Shown one piece after another: positions 27,201 to 39,200 of a stretch of DNA of 64,000 nt. The notes beneath the pieces were generated by a model. That model was given only the letters and a program-made list of their open reading frames with translations. It was not told where the DNA came from and did not search any database. The stretch comes from Brasenia schreberi (taxonomy: Eukaryota > Streptophyta > Magnoliopsida > Nymphaeales > Cabombaceae). Both the position numbers and the translations under genes were made by a program. The first letter of the stretch is position 1, and every line of letters starts with the position of its first letter. The stretch lies in assembly GCA_036023115.1 (NCBI GenBank), contig JAYKKT010000059.1, forward strand, positions 7,347,001 to 7,411,000, read 5' to 3'.

Positions 27201-30200
27201 TTTTCTGAGGAAGATGAACAATGTTGTGGAGGCCAGGATTATCACTGCCAGAAAAGCACAACAAATTTAATGAGACATGAAACAAATAACTTCAAAAGTA
27301 ACTTCTCCAAGATATACATCTCCACTGTAGAACGTACTACTTATGGCTTTGAATATGTTGCTGATCTTCCTTCCAGTAAGGAAGATTTACAAGATTAGGC
27401 CATCTTTCCGGGGTTGGATGACCTGTAAAGAGAATAATAGTACAATTTAAATGTCATGACAATGATTCACAAGGAAAGACGATTGATACTACCTAACACC
27501 TTGAATATCTTGTCCAGTTGATCCACCTGCAAAAGGAAAAGATGAAAACATACAGTGTGCAAGAAAAAGCTTCAAAAGCAGCTGACAGAAATAAAGGAGA
27601 AAAAAGGGAACCCACAACAGCAATGGAAAAGTAAAGTTAAGAAAAACAAAATACTCAATCAACTGTAGGACCTGAAAAGGATTAGGGGTTGATTTGCTTT
27701 CAACTCCTTGGAATAGTGGCCTTAAAGTCAGAAGTTCGGCAAATATGCACCCAACAGCCCACATATCTGATGTAGTCTAAGGATTCATAACATATACATA
27801 CCAAAATAATATGAGCTAAACTTAAAAACTAAAACTCAAAAGCATAGGAAAAGACATTCCCGGACAGGATACCAACAGCACTTGTATAGTGTTTCGCACC
27901 AAGAAGCAACTCAGGGGCACGATACCAAATAGTTACAACCACCTGCAAAAAAAAAGCATCCTTAAGTTCAATCTATCGAACATCAACACCCAATACTAGG
28001 AAGCATCAAAACAAACATATGCCAAAACACAAAAGAAAGCAAAAGACAAGAAGATCTCTTAATATGCCAAATACTAAAGTTCACAAATTTAGAACCCAGG
28101 TTCTCTTTTCCCTTTATTTTTAGGGCAGAAGAAAAGAATGAAAAAAAACTTAGTATTTTAGGGTTCGGTCATCTGCTGCTGAACAAAGCCAAAGCCGAGT
28201 GTTATTGATTTGGAGAAAATATACAATATAAAAATGATACTGTACCAAAACCAAAGCCAAGTGTTATCCCCTGATGTGGTCAGCCACATAGATTCTTAGT
28301 CCCGTTGTGCTCCAAAACTCCAAAAGCATGATTATGTTTCATCATTTCATCTTCAACATTTTTAAAGCCTTCCCCTGCATTTCCTAATATTTACCATCTA
28401 ATTTCTCACAATCTTCTCATGAGATATTTACCATCTAATTTCTCACAATCTTCTCATGAGAGCTCCTCCTGGTTGCTTCAGCAAATGTCAATTGGTGTTT
28501 AAGTGTCTCTTTCACCTTATCTTCTACTAGTCTCGGCCTAACTTTATCTAGAATAGCTCCATTTCAAGCCCAATCTTCGCTTCTATGACCACACATTCAT
28601 CTCTGCCAGTGACATCATATGCACATAGCTATAGTTGGCTGTCGAACAGTAAGCGCCATAAAGCATTGCTGGCCAGAATGCAATTCTATAAAATTTTCTT
28701 TCTATATAAGCGGTATCTGCTTGTCATATGGAACACCTTATACATCCCTCATTTTAACCAACCAATATTTATTTTACATTCAGCACCAACGATTTCCCCA
28801 TCCCTTTTGAACGTTGACCCATCTATTTAACTTCAGCTATCTTGGGATCGAATCTGCGTAGATTTTATGTGTTGTATATTTCAGTCACTTGCAATTCATA
28901 TACTCTGTTTTTATTTACTAAGTTGAAAGCCCATCATTTCTAAGTTTTTCCTTAAACTTCTTCCTCATTTAAATCCACCAAGACAATTGTCATGTACAGC
29001 ATGGTACTTCATATTGTAGTACTAACCTTTTTGTAATCTAATGTTAGTGTCAAATATTCAGTTAGTCATCCATTCTCTTTATAAAGTTGTCTCCAATAGT
29101 TGCTCTTCTTTTCTCCAAGGCTGTCTATCTATTGATGTTATAGCCTAGGTCTCTCCTGAATTAATGAACACCATATGGGTGCACTCTTTCTCATCTCAGA
29201 AGTGTCTCGCTAGAAATCCTAATAAGTAAAGGGTTTCAAATGTAGATCTCACTACCATAAATCCAAATCAGCTCTCTGTCATTTATCATTGAGTAAAATT
29301 TACTCAAATTCTTATAAATCCAATCTTTCTAAACAATTCTTATAAATCAAAATTTGAGTAAACATTCATCATTGACAATTCTTCTCCCCTTGTTCAAGAT
29401 ATCACCACCTTTAACAGCAAAATCAACGTCATCATCCCCTTGTTAATTTTGTTGAGCTCCTTCTAAATTGATCCCCTAAATGTCTTCTTAAGTTAGGAGT
29501 GCATAATCCACTCCTCGAAGAAATCAAAATTATTGAGACTTATTAGGTCAAATTGGTTCTCATACCTACTTGAGTTTAACTTTCTTAATTGCCCGTAAGA
29601 ATGATAAGTAAATAAAAAATAAAACTAAAAAGTTCAAGAATAAAAACTTAAACTGAAATATTTAATTGAATACTTAATTAGTAACTAATCCTTAATTACC
29701 TTTATCATAATTGTATATTGCAATGGATGAAAACTAGATCATTGAGTCACTTATGTTCCAACCTATTACACTTTTTTGCGTAGATATGTTCAAAGATACT
29801 CTAATTCCTTTCACAACCAACTGTCTTACAAGTTTGACTCAGAACCCTTATTACAAAATCTCTCTAAGTTTAGACAATCACTTTCAAACCTATTCCACCA
29901 AACATCTAATAGAAAAAGACATATAAAGATCTATTCCACTATAAATATAAGATTTAAGAAACATAAATATTTATACAAATGATTCATATGTTTACTTAAA
30001 CGCATATTAGTACGGTTGTAAATAGCTACAAGCAAGCCCACCAAGTGAAGAGAATTATCATAGATCTTCATGTATAACGTATGTTCTACCCTCATCAGGG
30101 ATCAATCTGTCTATACAATCAATGATACCTCTATTAACTTCAGTGTCCCTCTTAAATGTTGCAATACCTTTATTAACTTAGTGTCCTCTTAAATGTTGCA

Positions 30201-33200
30201 GAATGTCTAAACGTTGAATTTAGGTAGTAAGTTGTTGCATGAATAGGCTAATGCAACCGTATGTTCCATCTATTATCAATAATCCTCCACACGGTAACAT
30301 AATCACTCTTTTTCTATTAAAATTGCTCCTCATAGCCTCTTTAGCCTTATCTATGGCTTTATAAAAATAGTCCACAAATGGCTTCTCCTCAATATGAGTC
30401 AATCTCAAAACTTTTACCAAAGGGCATGTGATCTTTAATAACCTAATAAAGAGTTTCAAAATGTGCTCCGGAAAACCGTCTTTGAAATATCATTAAGCTT
30501 TTTGTTTCTCCTATTTTGAAGCAAATCCGCAAACTATTGTCACTCATCTTAGATAAACATTCCCTTCAAAGCTTACTTATGTTTAACAATGCTTTGTACA
30601 TCAACAACTACAACTAAGCCTTTTCCCATACTAGATGGGGTTGGCTACATGGATTCTTTATTTCCAAAGAGACCTGTCATAATTTATAGAATTCATGATA
30701 AATAAGTCCAATAAAGTTTTACGTTGACTTTATTTGGGCTTGAGACCGGTCATGCAAGGGTGATCCTTTAACAACGCTTTGTACTGACAAAAAAATTAAT
30801 TGCAAACCGAGTAGCACCCGTACGAAAGAGCTCTGCACCATTAGTGTATCTTCTCATCATATATAATAGAAATGCATGGTTATAAATAAATTTGGTGATA
30901 TCTCGACAGTCCTGAGTTATTGCCTTTACCTCATCCATCTCTTCAATAGCTTAAGAACGAGATCTATATCACATGGTGTTTAATAAAAAGTATCATAACT
31001 CTCAATTAACTTCTTTGCAATTATTTTATAGTTAATTGCATTATCTTTAATTAATTTGACTACATTTTCATGCTCAACCTCCAATATCCTCTTATCAAAT
31101 TCTTACTTTAGATCTGATGTAGTATGGCACTCCTCCGACATGTCAAGTAATCTGAAAAACAAAAGTTCTTAATCACCTATCTATCCATTCATCTATCATG
31201 ACTCTCTTAAAGTCGAACAATACTCTTGTACTTCAAGAACGGTCTTATTTAATAAATTTTCTCTCAACTTATTATAAGAAATCATCTTATATGTTAAACC
31301 AATGTTAGCAATGAGATTTGTCATTGCTTAAAAATAAAAAGAATTTGAAGCATTAAATAGAATGCATGCATTATGAAACCATCTTCCCACTATAAGGTCT
31401 ACTTACTCATGCAAATTGCTCAGAAGTCATAGTAGCACGAATTCCACATTGAGCACCAAGTATAGTAGGAGGGGGGGAAATGACTGAATGCCAAAATGAG
31501 AAGATCGTCCTCTACCCCTTCCTTTCATTGCCACCACCACCAAGTCCACCATACTCTTCCTTATACATTCTTATATCTTCTTTTTTTTGGTCTCAACTCA
31601 ATCATACTCTTAATCATATGTAAACATTGTTATTTAATGGCTTAAGGCACTCTCCTAACTCTATCGGTGCAAGGAACCACTTTCTTAGTCTTTCCTAGCT
31701 AATCTTTCAAACAAGAAATTCCACTACTCATGACTTTCTCACAAAAATGAAATTTTATTTTCAATTTACTTTTCTTAATTGAAGTACCGGTTAATGTAAT
31801 AGGGGCACGGGCCACTAGGGCCCGTGCAACCCAAGTTTAAGGCAGGGCCAGGGCCACCATGGCCCAGGCCACTACCGTTGGGAGCTCCAACAGCTACAAC
31901 GGTTGTTCCCAATGACTAGTGCTGGCCGGCCAGCACTAGCTCATTTCTTCTTCCTCTTGTTGCTGAATTTCATACCTTATATTGTCTATAAATACTACTT
32001 CAATTCATTAATAAAGTATGCAATCTTTGCACTGTTTTTGAACTTGTTTGTATGTGCTTCCGCTCTTGTGTTTGTTATTCTTGAAGATCGGCATTCATAC
32101 TTGAATGCCATTTGACCTTTGGCGACTTGGTGGATTTGTTTCGTGTAATATCAACCTTCGTTCATCGACAAATATTTACATGGTATCAGAGCCTCGGATT
32201 GAAGAAAGCGAGTGCATTGGGAAGCGTGCCAACTTTGGAAAATCTACGATTCTTGTTTTTTGACATTGTGAAGTTAAAGGTAACTTTAGAAAATATGTTT
32301 GTTTTGAAAATCGAAGGAAAATAGTGAAATTCTCAATTGATTACGTTATGTTCATTGGAATTTTGGAATTTCTTAGAAATTTTATCTTCTCTTGAATCTT
32401 GCTAGTATAACATTGTGTTTGGATGTGTTCACTTATAATTTCTCCCAATGAATTTCTTGACTTTGGATAATGTTGGATGTGCTTGTCATGAAAATATAAC
32501 TTTTATTAGTAATACATGATTGTGGTTTTTTTTGTATACTTGTGTTTTTTGAACTTGTGATTTTAATGAACGATTCTAAAATAAGTTTTTGGCCATGTTT
32601 GATATTTGAAAACTTAGTTGTTTTTGTTATGACTTAAAGGACATGAGTTAGGCTAGTGTGTTTGATATTTGAAAACTTGTGTTTGATCTTTAATAAGTTT
32701 GTTAGCTTGTTCATGTTGCATTGTTTCACTTCTCAAATTCCATCTTCTCGTTGCATTGGCTTTTATGTAGAAATTTGCTTTATTTTGATTGTTTGGATAG
32801 TTGCATTCGCATTCTTTACTAAAAAACCTTACGTAACATCTAAAGTTTTAATTGTTCTTTGTTGGTTTTCACTGTCAGTATGGTCAATTTCTGTGGTTTT
32901 GGTATCTTTTCTTTCATGTTAGCATGATTTTTTCAAAATTACAAAACTTTTGTGCTTAGGTTCCAGATTGTCTTTCGTTGGCTAAATTTTTTATTTGTTA
33001 AATCTATGATGGTACTCAAATTTAAGGTTTTCTGGTTGCACCCACCGACCCATTTTGTGTTGTTTTTCATGATTTTAAGGTGGGAATTGAATGTCTTGAT
33101 GGTCTATCCTTGCTCAATTTCTCGTTTTCTGGGTTTTTATTTTGGAGATGGTTTATGATTTTCTAACAATCTATTTTGCGATTATGAATGTGCAATGCAT

Positions 33201-36200
33201 CTATATGGGTGATTTCCTTTCTGTAATCTCGTTTGGGTTTGGCACTTAAGTGACTTGATAAGGGTTGTAATAACTTTGCCTTTTTGCCCTTGAAAATTAA
33301 TTAAATAGAGATTGAGTACTTAGCTAATAGTTACTTCTTTATATGTGGATTTTGTTTGACTTGTTTACTTATCAAGATATTGACTACCATGTTGGGTTTG
33401 CCATGTGAATTCTACGAGTCTTGTGATGTTGGTTGCTTTAAGAATTTGTTGGGTTCGATTTGTTTTGAGTAGTAAAATTGATCTCAATGATGATGTTATT
33501 GAAATATTCTGGAACTGAGCCTCTTTTTCTGGTCGTATGTGGTGATGGTAGGGATATGCAATATCACAATAATATTAATTTGTCTTTTTGTCATCTCGTT
33601 TGTGAGAACCTTAAGCTCTATGTGTTTTAGATGGACTTATTGGCAAGAAACATGGGTTCAGTTTGATTATTGGAACATTTTAGTGGTTTACTGCTTTCTC
33701 TTCTCGTGGAAACATGAATTTTCTCTATTGCACTTAATATTATTGCATGTTTGTATAGTATTTGCATTGTTGAGTTAAATGGACAAATTTGGCTATTCCG
33801 CTGTGCATGGTATTCAGACTTGAGCCCATCAAGGTGTGTTCCTTCCAACTTGGTTACATGCAATCTTGATTATGTATTTAAAGAGTTAAATCAAATTGTT
33901 TGTTGGCATGTTTAGAAGAAAAATGTGTTGTGATATTTGGATGATTTCAAACTTGACTATTGAGAAATTTGAAAATGTATTTGTTGGAAAACAATAAGGG
34001 GTATCTTCTTGTATAATTGAGATCCATGTTGTTGGCCTTTTGTTGAAGACCTTTGTGATTAAGGTGCTTCATGTTGGTGGCCTTTTGTTAGAAATTAATT
34101 GATATCTTAAGATGCACTTATTGTTATTTGAAAATTTGTTACGATTTCAAACTTGACTATTAATAAATTTGAAAATGTATTTATTGGAAAACAATAAGGG
34201 GTATCTTCTTGAATAATTGAGATCCATGTTGTTGGCCTTTTGTTGAAGACCTTTGTGATTAAGGTCCTTCATGTCAGTGTTATCCGTATCGTACGATACG
34301 GTGCGATACGTCACGATACGATACGGTAACCTGTATCGTAAGATACAGGTTATCGTGCCGTATCGATACGGCCCGTATCGCCCGCGATACGCCCAAAAAA
34401 AAAATCAAAATTTTTTTGCATGTTTCTGCCCTCTCTTCACTTCCCTTAAAGGCATCCTCCAATATGCTTATAATTTGGGTTTATAATTTCATTTATTTAA
34501 TAAGAATAATGTATAAAAAAAAATTATGACAAAATCATTTCCCTTTCTGTTACAACTTTTAGGTATATTTTTGCTAACAGTTTCTAATTTCATAAGATCG
34601 TAAACAATTAAAAACATTTAGTTCTCTCGGTTCATTGAGTAGGGATTTCACAACTTCACTATTTTAGGGTTCACGTTACATGACTTCCATTGAGTTGAAC
34701 ATGATCAATGTGTGTGAGGCTTAACTCAGTCTGTGAAGTGAGAAATGAAGCTCAAGCATTAGTTAAAAAGCTAGTCTCCAATAAGAGAAAAAAGGGGCAT
34801 CATCAAGTAATAATATCACATCATTGAGGTGTCATAAACTCAATAATCAAAGAAATGGAGCTCTTTGTTTTGCTCACATATGAAAATTAGCAAATATGAC
34901 AACTACATGTACAAAGATAGCAGTTTGTTAATTTTGATATATTACATGAGTGGATTATGGAAGATAACGAAGAAAATGCACTCCTAAGTCCTAACTGAAG
35001 AAGATATTGCATGAATTAATTTGAAGTGCAACAACATCATCAAGGAGAAGATGAAGATTATTTAGTTAATGATCCTGATACAAATTTACAATATGTAAAA
35101 TATAAATGTATTTCATTTTTTCATTCAAAATATATAATTTTGGATGCAATTGTTCAATATTAAATGTTCAATTTGTGCTAAACTTTGCATTATATGAATT
35201 TAAAGTAATTACCAGATTTTTTCAAAATTTTCCAGAATTTTCTTGATTTTTTTTCAGATTTTTACTAATTTTATTGATTTTTTAAATAATTTTTATAGTT
35301 TTTTAATATTAAAGTATGATACGATACGATACGATACGATATGATACGCCCGTATCGTGGAGCCCAGCGATACACGATACGATACGCGTCAGGCAACACT
35401 GCTTCATGTTGGTGGCCTCTTATTGAAAATCAATTAATGCTTGAAGATATACTTATTGTTATTTGAGACATTTGGAAAAATGTTTGTTGAATGTAATTGT
35501 ATGACTGAGATTCATATTTTTGGCCTTCAGTCGGAAATTAATTGAAAATTGAAGATGCACTTATTTGAAGATTTGTGATCTTGATAACTTTAAGGTTGCT
35601 TTTTCGTGAGATTATGGTTTCCGTTTGTTGGCCTTTTGTTGGAAATCGTTGTGATTAAGATGTTCCATATTGTTGACCTTTTGGTTGGAGAGTAATAAAT
35701 ATTGAAAAAGGCTTATAGTTATCTTGATTAACTTGTAAGTGATAGAAGTGTTTTAACAAATTATTATTTGAAGATTTGTGATCTTGATAACTTTAAGGTT
35801 GTTTTTCTTATGAGATTACGATCTCCGTTTGTTGGCCTTTTGTTGTAAATCTTTGTGATTAAGATGTTCCATGTCGTTGGCCTTTTGATTGGAGAGTAAT
35901 CAATATTGAAAAAGACTTGTAGTTATATTGATGTTATGATTTTAACAAACCTTGTGAGACCTTTTAAAAAGCATCAAGTTGATTCCTTTGACTTGTTTTA
36001 ATCATTCGAATATATTATCTTACTTTTGAAACCATAGAATCACTTTTGAGTTTAAAGGGTATTTAAGGGCCTTGGAAATTGTATGTTTGATTTGAAGGTT
36101 TTGAGCTTTGCCTTAAAAAGCTTGTTTGGGTTCGAGTTTATCCTTAAAACTTGGGTTTTGAGCTTAACCTTCAAAAGCTTGTTTGACTTGGCGGGTTTTG

Positions 36201-39200
36201 AGCTTAACCTTAAAAAGCTTATTTGATTTGAAGGTTTTGAGCTTTGCCTTAAAAAGCTTGTTTGGGTTCAAGTTTGTCCTTAAAACTTGGGTTTTGAGCA
36301 TAACCTTAAAATGCTTGTTTGATATACCAAGGTCCTCTTACAATATCATAAGTTTGTAGTGATTTATGAATCTAGTTATTATAATAAACAATCCTATTAG
36401 AATGATATCAATGTTTCTTTCAAATGAGTTTCTTGAGAAAATCAACTTCATAAACTTATTTGACTCATTTTGGTTTACCCTCTGGATTAGATATTGTCCA
36501 TTGTCTTTGTGATTTCATTAAGATTAAGCAAATGTATGTATTGATACTTCGTTGATTTTCATGGAGAATGACAAATAAGTTAACACATTGATTATGGCAA
36601 GATGATTTGGAGTTTTTTCAAAGGAAGCTGTGATAACTTGGATACTAATTTTGTAGAAATTTTTGTAACAACTTCGTTGAAAATTGAGTTGTATTTGATT
36701 TATGTTAGACAAACTTTCAGTGTATACCTCGTAAGTTTGAGGGGGGTGTTAATGTAATAGGGGCACGGGCCACTAGGGCCCGTGCAGCCCAAGTTTGAGG
36801 CAGGGCCAGGGCCACTACCGTTGGGAGCTCCAATGGCTAGTAGCCGTTGGAGCTGTCCCCAACGGCTAGTGCTGGCCGGCCAGCACTAGCTCATTTCTTC
36901 TTCCTCTTGTTGCTTAATTTCATACCTTATGTTGTCTATAAATACTACTTTAATTCATTAATAAAGTATGCAGTCTTTGCACTGCTTTTTGACTTGTTTG
37001 TATGTGCTTCCGCTCTCGTGTTTGTTATTCTTGAAGATCGGCATTCATACTTGCCATTTGACCTTTGGCGACTTGGTGGATTTGTTTTGTGCAATATCAA
37101 CCTTCGTTCATCGACAAATATTTCCAGTACCCACTGTCATGCTGGATCATCAAACTGAGATTGAGATTATGCAACACCTCTTGACATTTAACTTACCTTC
37201 TTAAATCTTAATAAATTTGAAAATAAAATCACTTCATAAATTGTCATATACTTCATAAATCTCCAATCTCCACTTCATACACCACAAAAACACTCAACTA
37301 GTGTCTCCTACTTCATATATTGCCACAAATTCATCAAAAAGATATCCACTCACTTCAAATATTGTCATTCAAAAAAAAAATTTAAATAACACAAGTAGAT
37401 ACAAAATAAACATAAAAAAAGAAAAAAACTATACCAAAAGGAAACCGCCGGATTGTTGCCACAGGTCAGCCTATTGGGCTGCAATACACAATGGTGTATT
37501 GTATCATGGTGTATCGCATCATACAACCTGATAAGTTATGGGCTGCAATGCACAATGATGTATCGTATCGTAGAGCTCCACGATACGGATAACACTGGGA
37601 ATATCATTTGACAACCACAAGATTATATTTTTTATAAATTGAAGAGCCTATTTCGCTTTTTCTTCATATTGAATGAGGTAGTAGATAGCTCGATTTATGC
37701 GTCTTTAAGCTGGCAAGCTCTAAACACTTGTGCTCTCATTAAAGAGATAGTAAAGAATGACCATTCCACTTTTGCTTTGATGTACTTACAAATACCTTGT
37801 CTCATCATCTTCAATGCACCAGGTTCTAGTAAGGTACTTTGTTCTCTGGCTTTCGCTATATCGAAAACTACTCGTTCACCCTCCTTTCTCTAAGTTTTTT
37901 ATGTAAATTTTTCCAAGCTAAGGTTTTGGCTAAGGTTTTTCAATCTCCATTCGTTGGCCTTAATTGTAAGGCAAACATCTCTTTCACTTCCTTGGTAAGC
38001 TTTCTTACAAACTTCTCTCAAGCTTTAGCATTCACTTCTTTAATTTTCATGTTTTCTTTTGCCTTCTTAATCTTCCAACTTTCATCTACCATCAAGCCTC
38101 TTTTTGCTCCAATGTGACTCCCTATGATTCCCCTAACACTTTCTAATATTCATAGCCATGATCTATCATATTCTGTAAGTAGCTTCTTGAAGATTTCAAG
38201 CAATTTTATACCTCGATAATTTTCACAATTATAAATGTTTTCCTTATTCTTATATATAGGTATAATTTTACTCTTGTATCATTCCTCAAGCATGTTTAGT
38301 TTCTCCATATTTCATTAAAGTCTTATAAGTCAAATGATACCCATCATTCTTAGGATTTTCTATACTTCTATTTGAATATTGTCTAGTTCTATAGATTTAT
38401 CAATCTTCATAAGTTCAAGAGCCTCTTTAAAGCCTCTTCGTTGTAAGAAAAAGTTTACAATTTTGAAATGATAGTTATTAAATACACCCTTCTAATTACT
38501 AAACGCACCTCATTTTCGAATTTACCTTCTTTACATATGACACCCTCTTTCATCTTGTTCTCTTACTAGTCTTTTCCTATTCTCTTGCCTCTATCATACT
38601 GTTGAAGCCCGTCTCTCCTTTTGTTCCACTTTTGCCTCACTCTTTCTCCTCTTTGTCGTACTACCTTTGTCTTATCCTTTGTCTTATCCTTTGTCTTATC
38701 CTTTGTCTTACAATTTTTTTTTTGCAATTTTTTTTTTTTTACAATTTTTTTTTTCAAATTGCAAAAAAAAAATTGTAAAGAACTATCATTTAATACAATT
38801 TCAAATTTCAAATTTCAAATTGTATTAAATGATAGTTCTTTACAATTTTTTTTTTGCAAAAAAGGTTTCTAGCACCCGTGGGAGTCAAACTCCCGCCTGG
38901 CTCAACGATAGAAAGTATTCTATTATTGAGCATTGTTGAGTCAAGCCTCAACATGTGATAAAATGTATGTAAGATATATATTATTAAGGAACGGTTTAAA
39001 ACTGTTGGTTCAGGTTGCAGGCCAATTCTTGAAAAGTATGAACCATAACCGAACCAGGGGTACCCGGGTCTGGTTTTGATTACTAACAGCTCTGAAGCCA
39101 GTTCAGTTTTGTTTCAAACCATCGGGCCGGTTTTGAACCGGTCATATCTAGATAGGTTCGTTGATGGTTTGATAAAAAAAGGCTGAACTCGAAACTCAAC

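Larger units (their letters stand above)
31789..37126 (+). mobile_element. Non-autonomous LTR retrotransposon G (LARD-like), with LTRs and TSD
   Basis: Two LTRs (31789-32180 and 36747-37126) are flanked by the 5-bp duplication GTACC (31784-31788 and 37127-37131). A tRNA-Met primer site follows the first, and a polypurine tract precedes the second. The internal region (about 4.5 kb, including a 1.1-kb hAT) has no gag, protease, integrase or RT motif in any frame; it is AT-rich with internal tandem repeats. The LTR start and the leader after the primer site (TGCATTGGGAAGCGTGCC) match the coding Copia element at 20279, so that family is the likely source of trans-acting proteins. The LTRs differ by a 15-bp indel and many substitutions, so the insertion is not recent. 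Confidence 0.92.
29378..37597 (-). mobile_element. hAT copy D (CGATACG family), decayed and split
   Basis: Minus-strand remnants of the same transposase as hAT A: C-terminal acidic region near 29380-29600, hAT dimerisation region near 29740-29900, central domain at 30220-30459 ([19 protein letters not shown]), DUF659-side debris to 31780, then the BED-finger end and 5' leader at 37132-37500. The right terminus is CGATACGGATAACACTG ending at 37597; the left terminus is not recognisable. It is interrupted by a SINE-like insertion (30600-30766) and an LTR retrotransposon (31789-37126). It is long dead. Confidence 0.8.

Noticed and set aside
34271..34486. Tyr/Arg-rich frames in the CGATACG arrays
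   Set aside because: They come from the heptamer repeats in the hAT terminus. Similar frames occur at 50807-51040.
38872..38950. Possible tRNA or SINE promoter (hairpin GTGGGAGTCAAACTCCCGC)
   Set aside because: No cloverleaf can be completed and there is no anticodon arm or B-box match on either strand.
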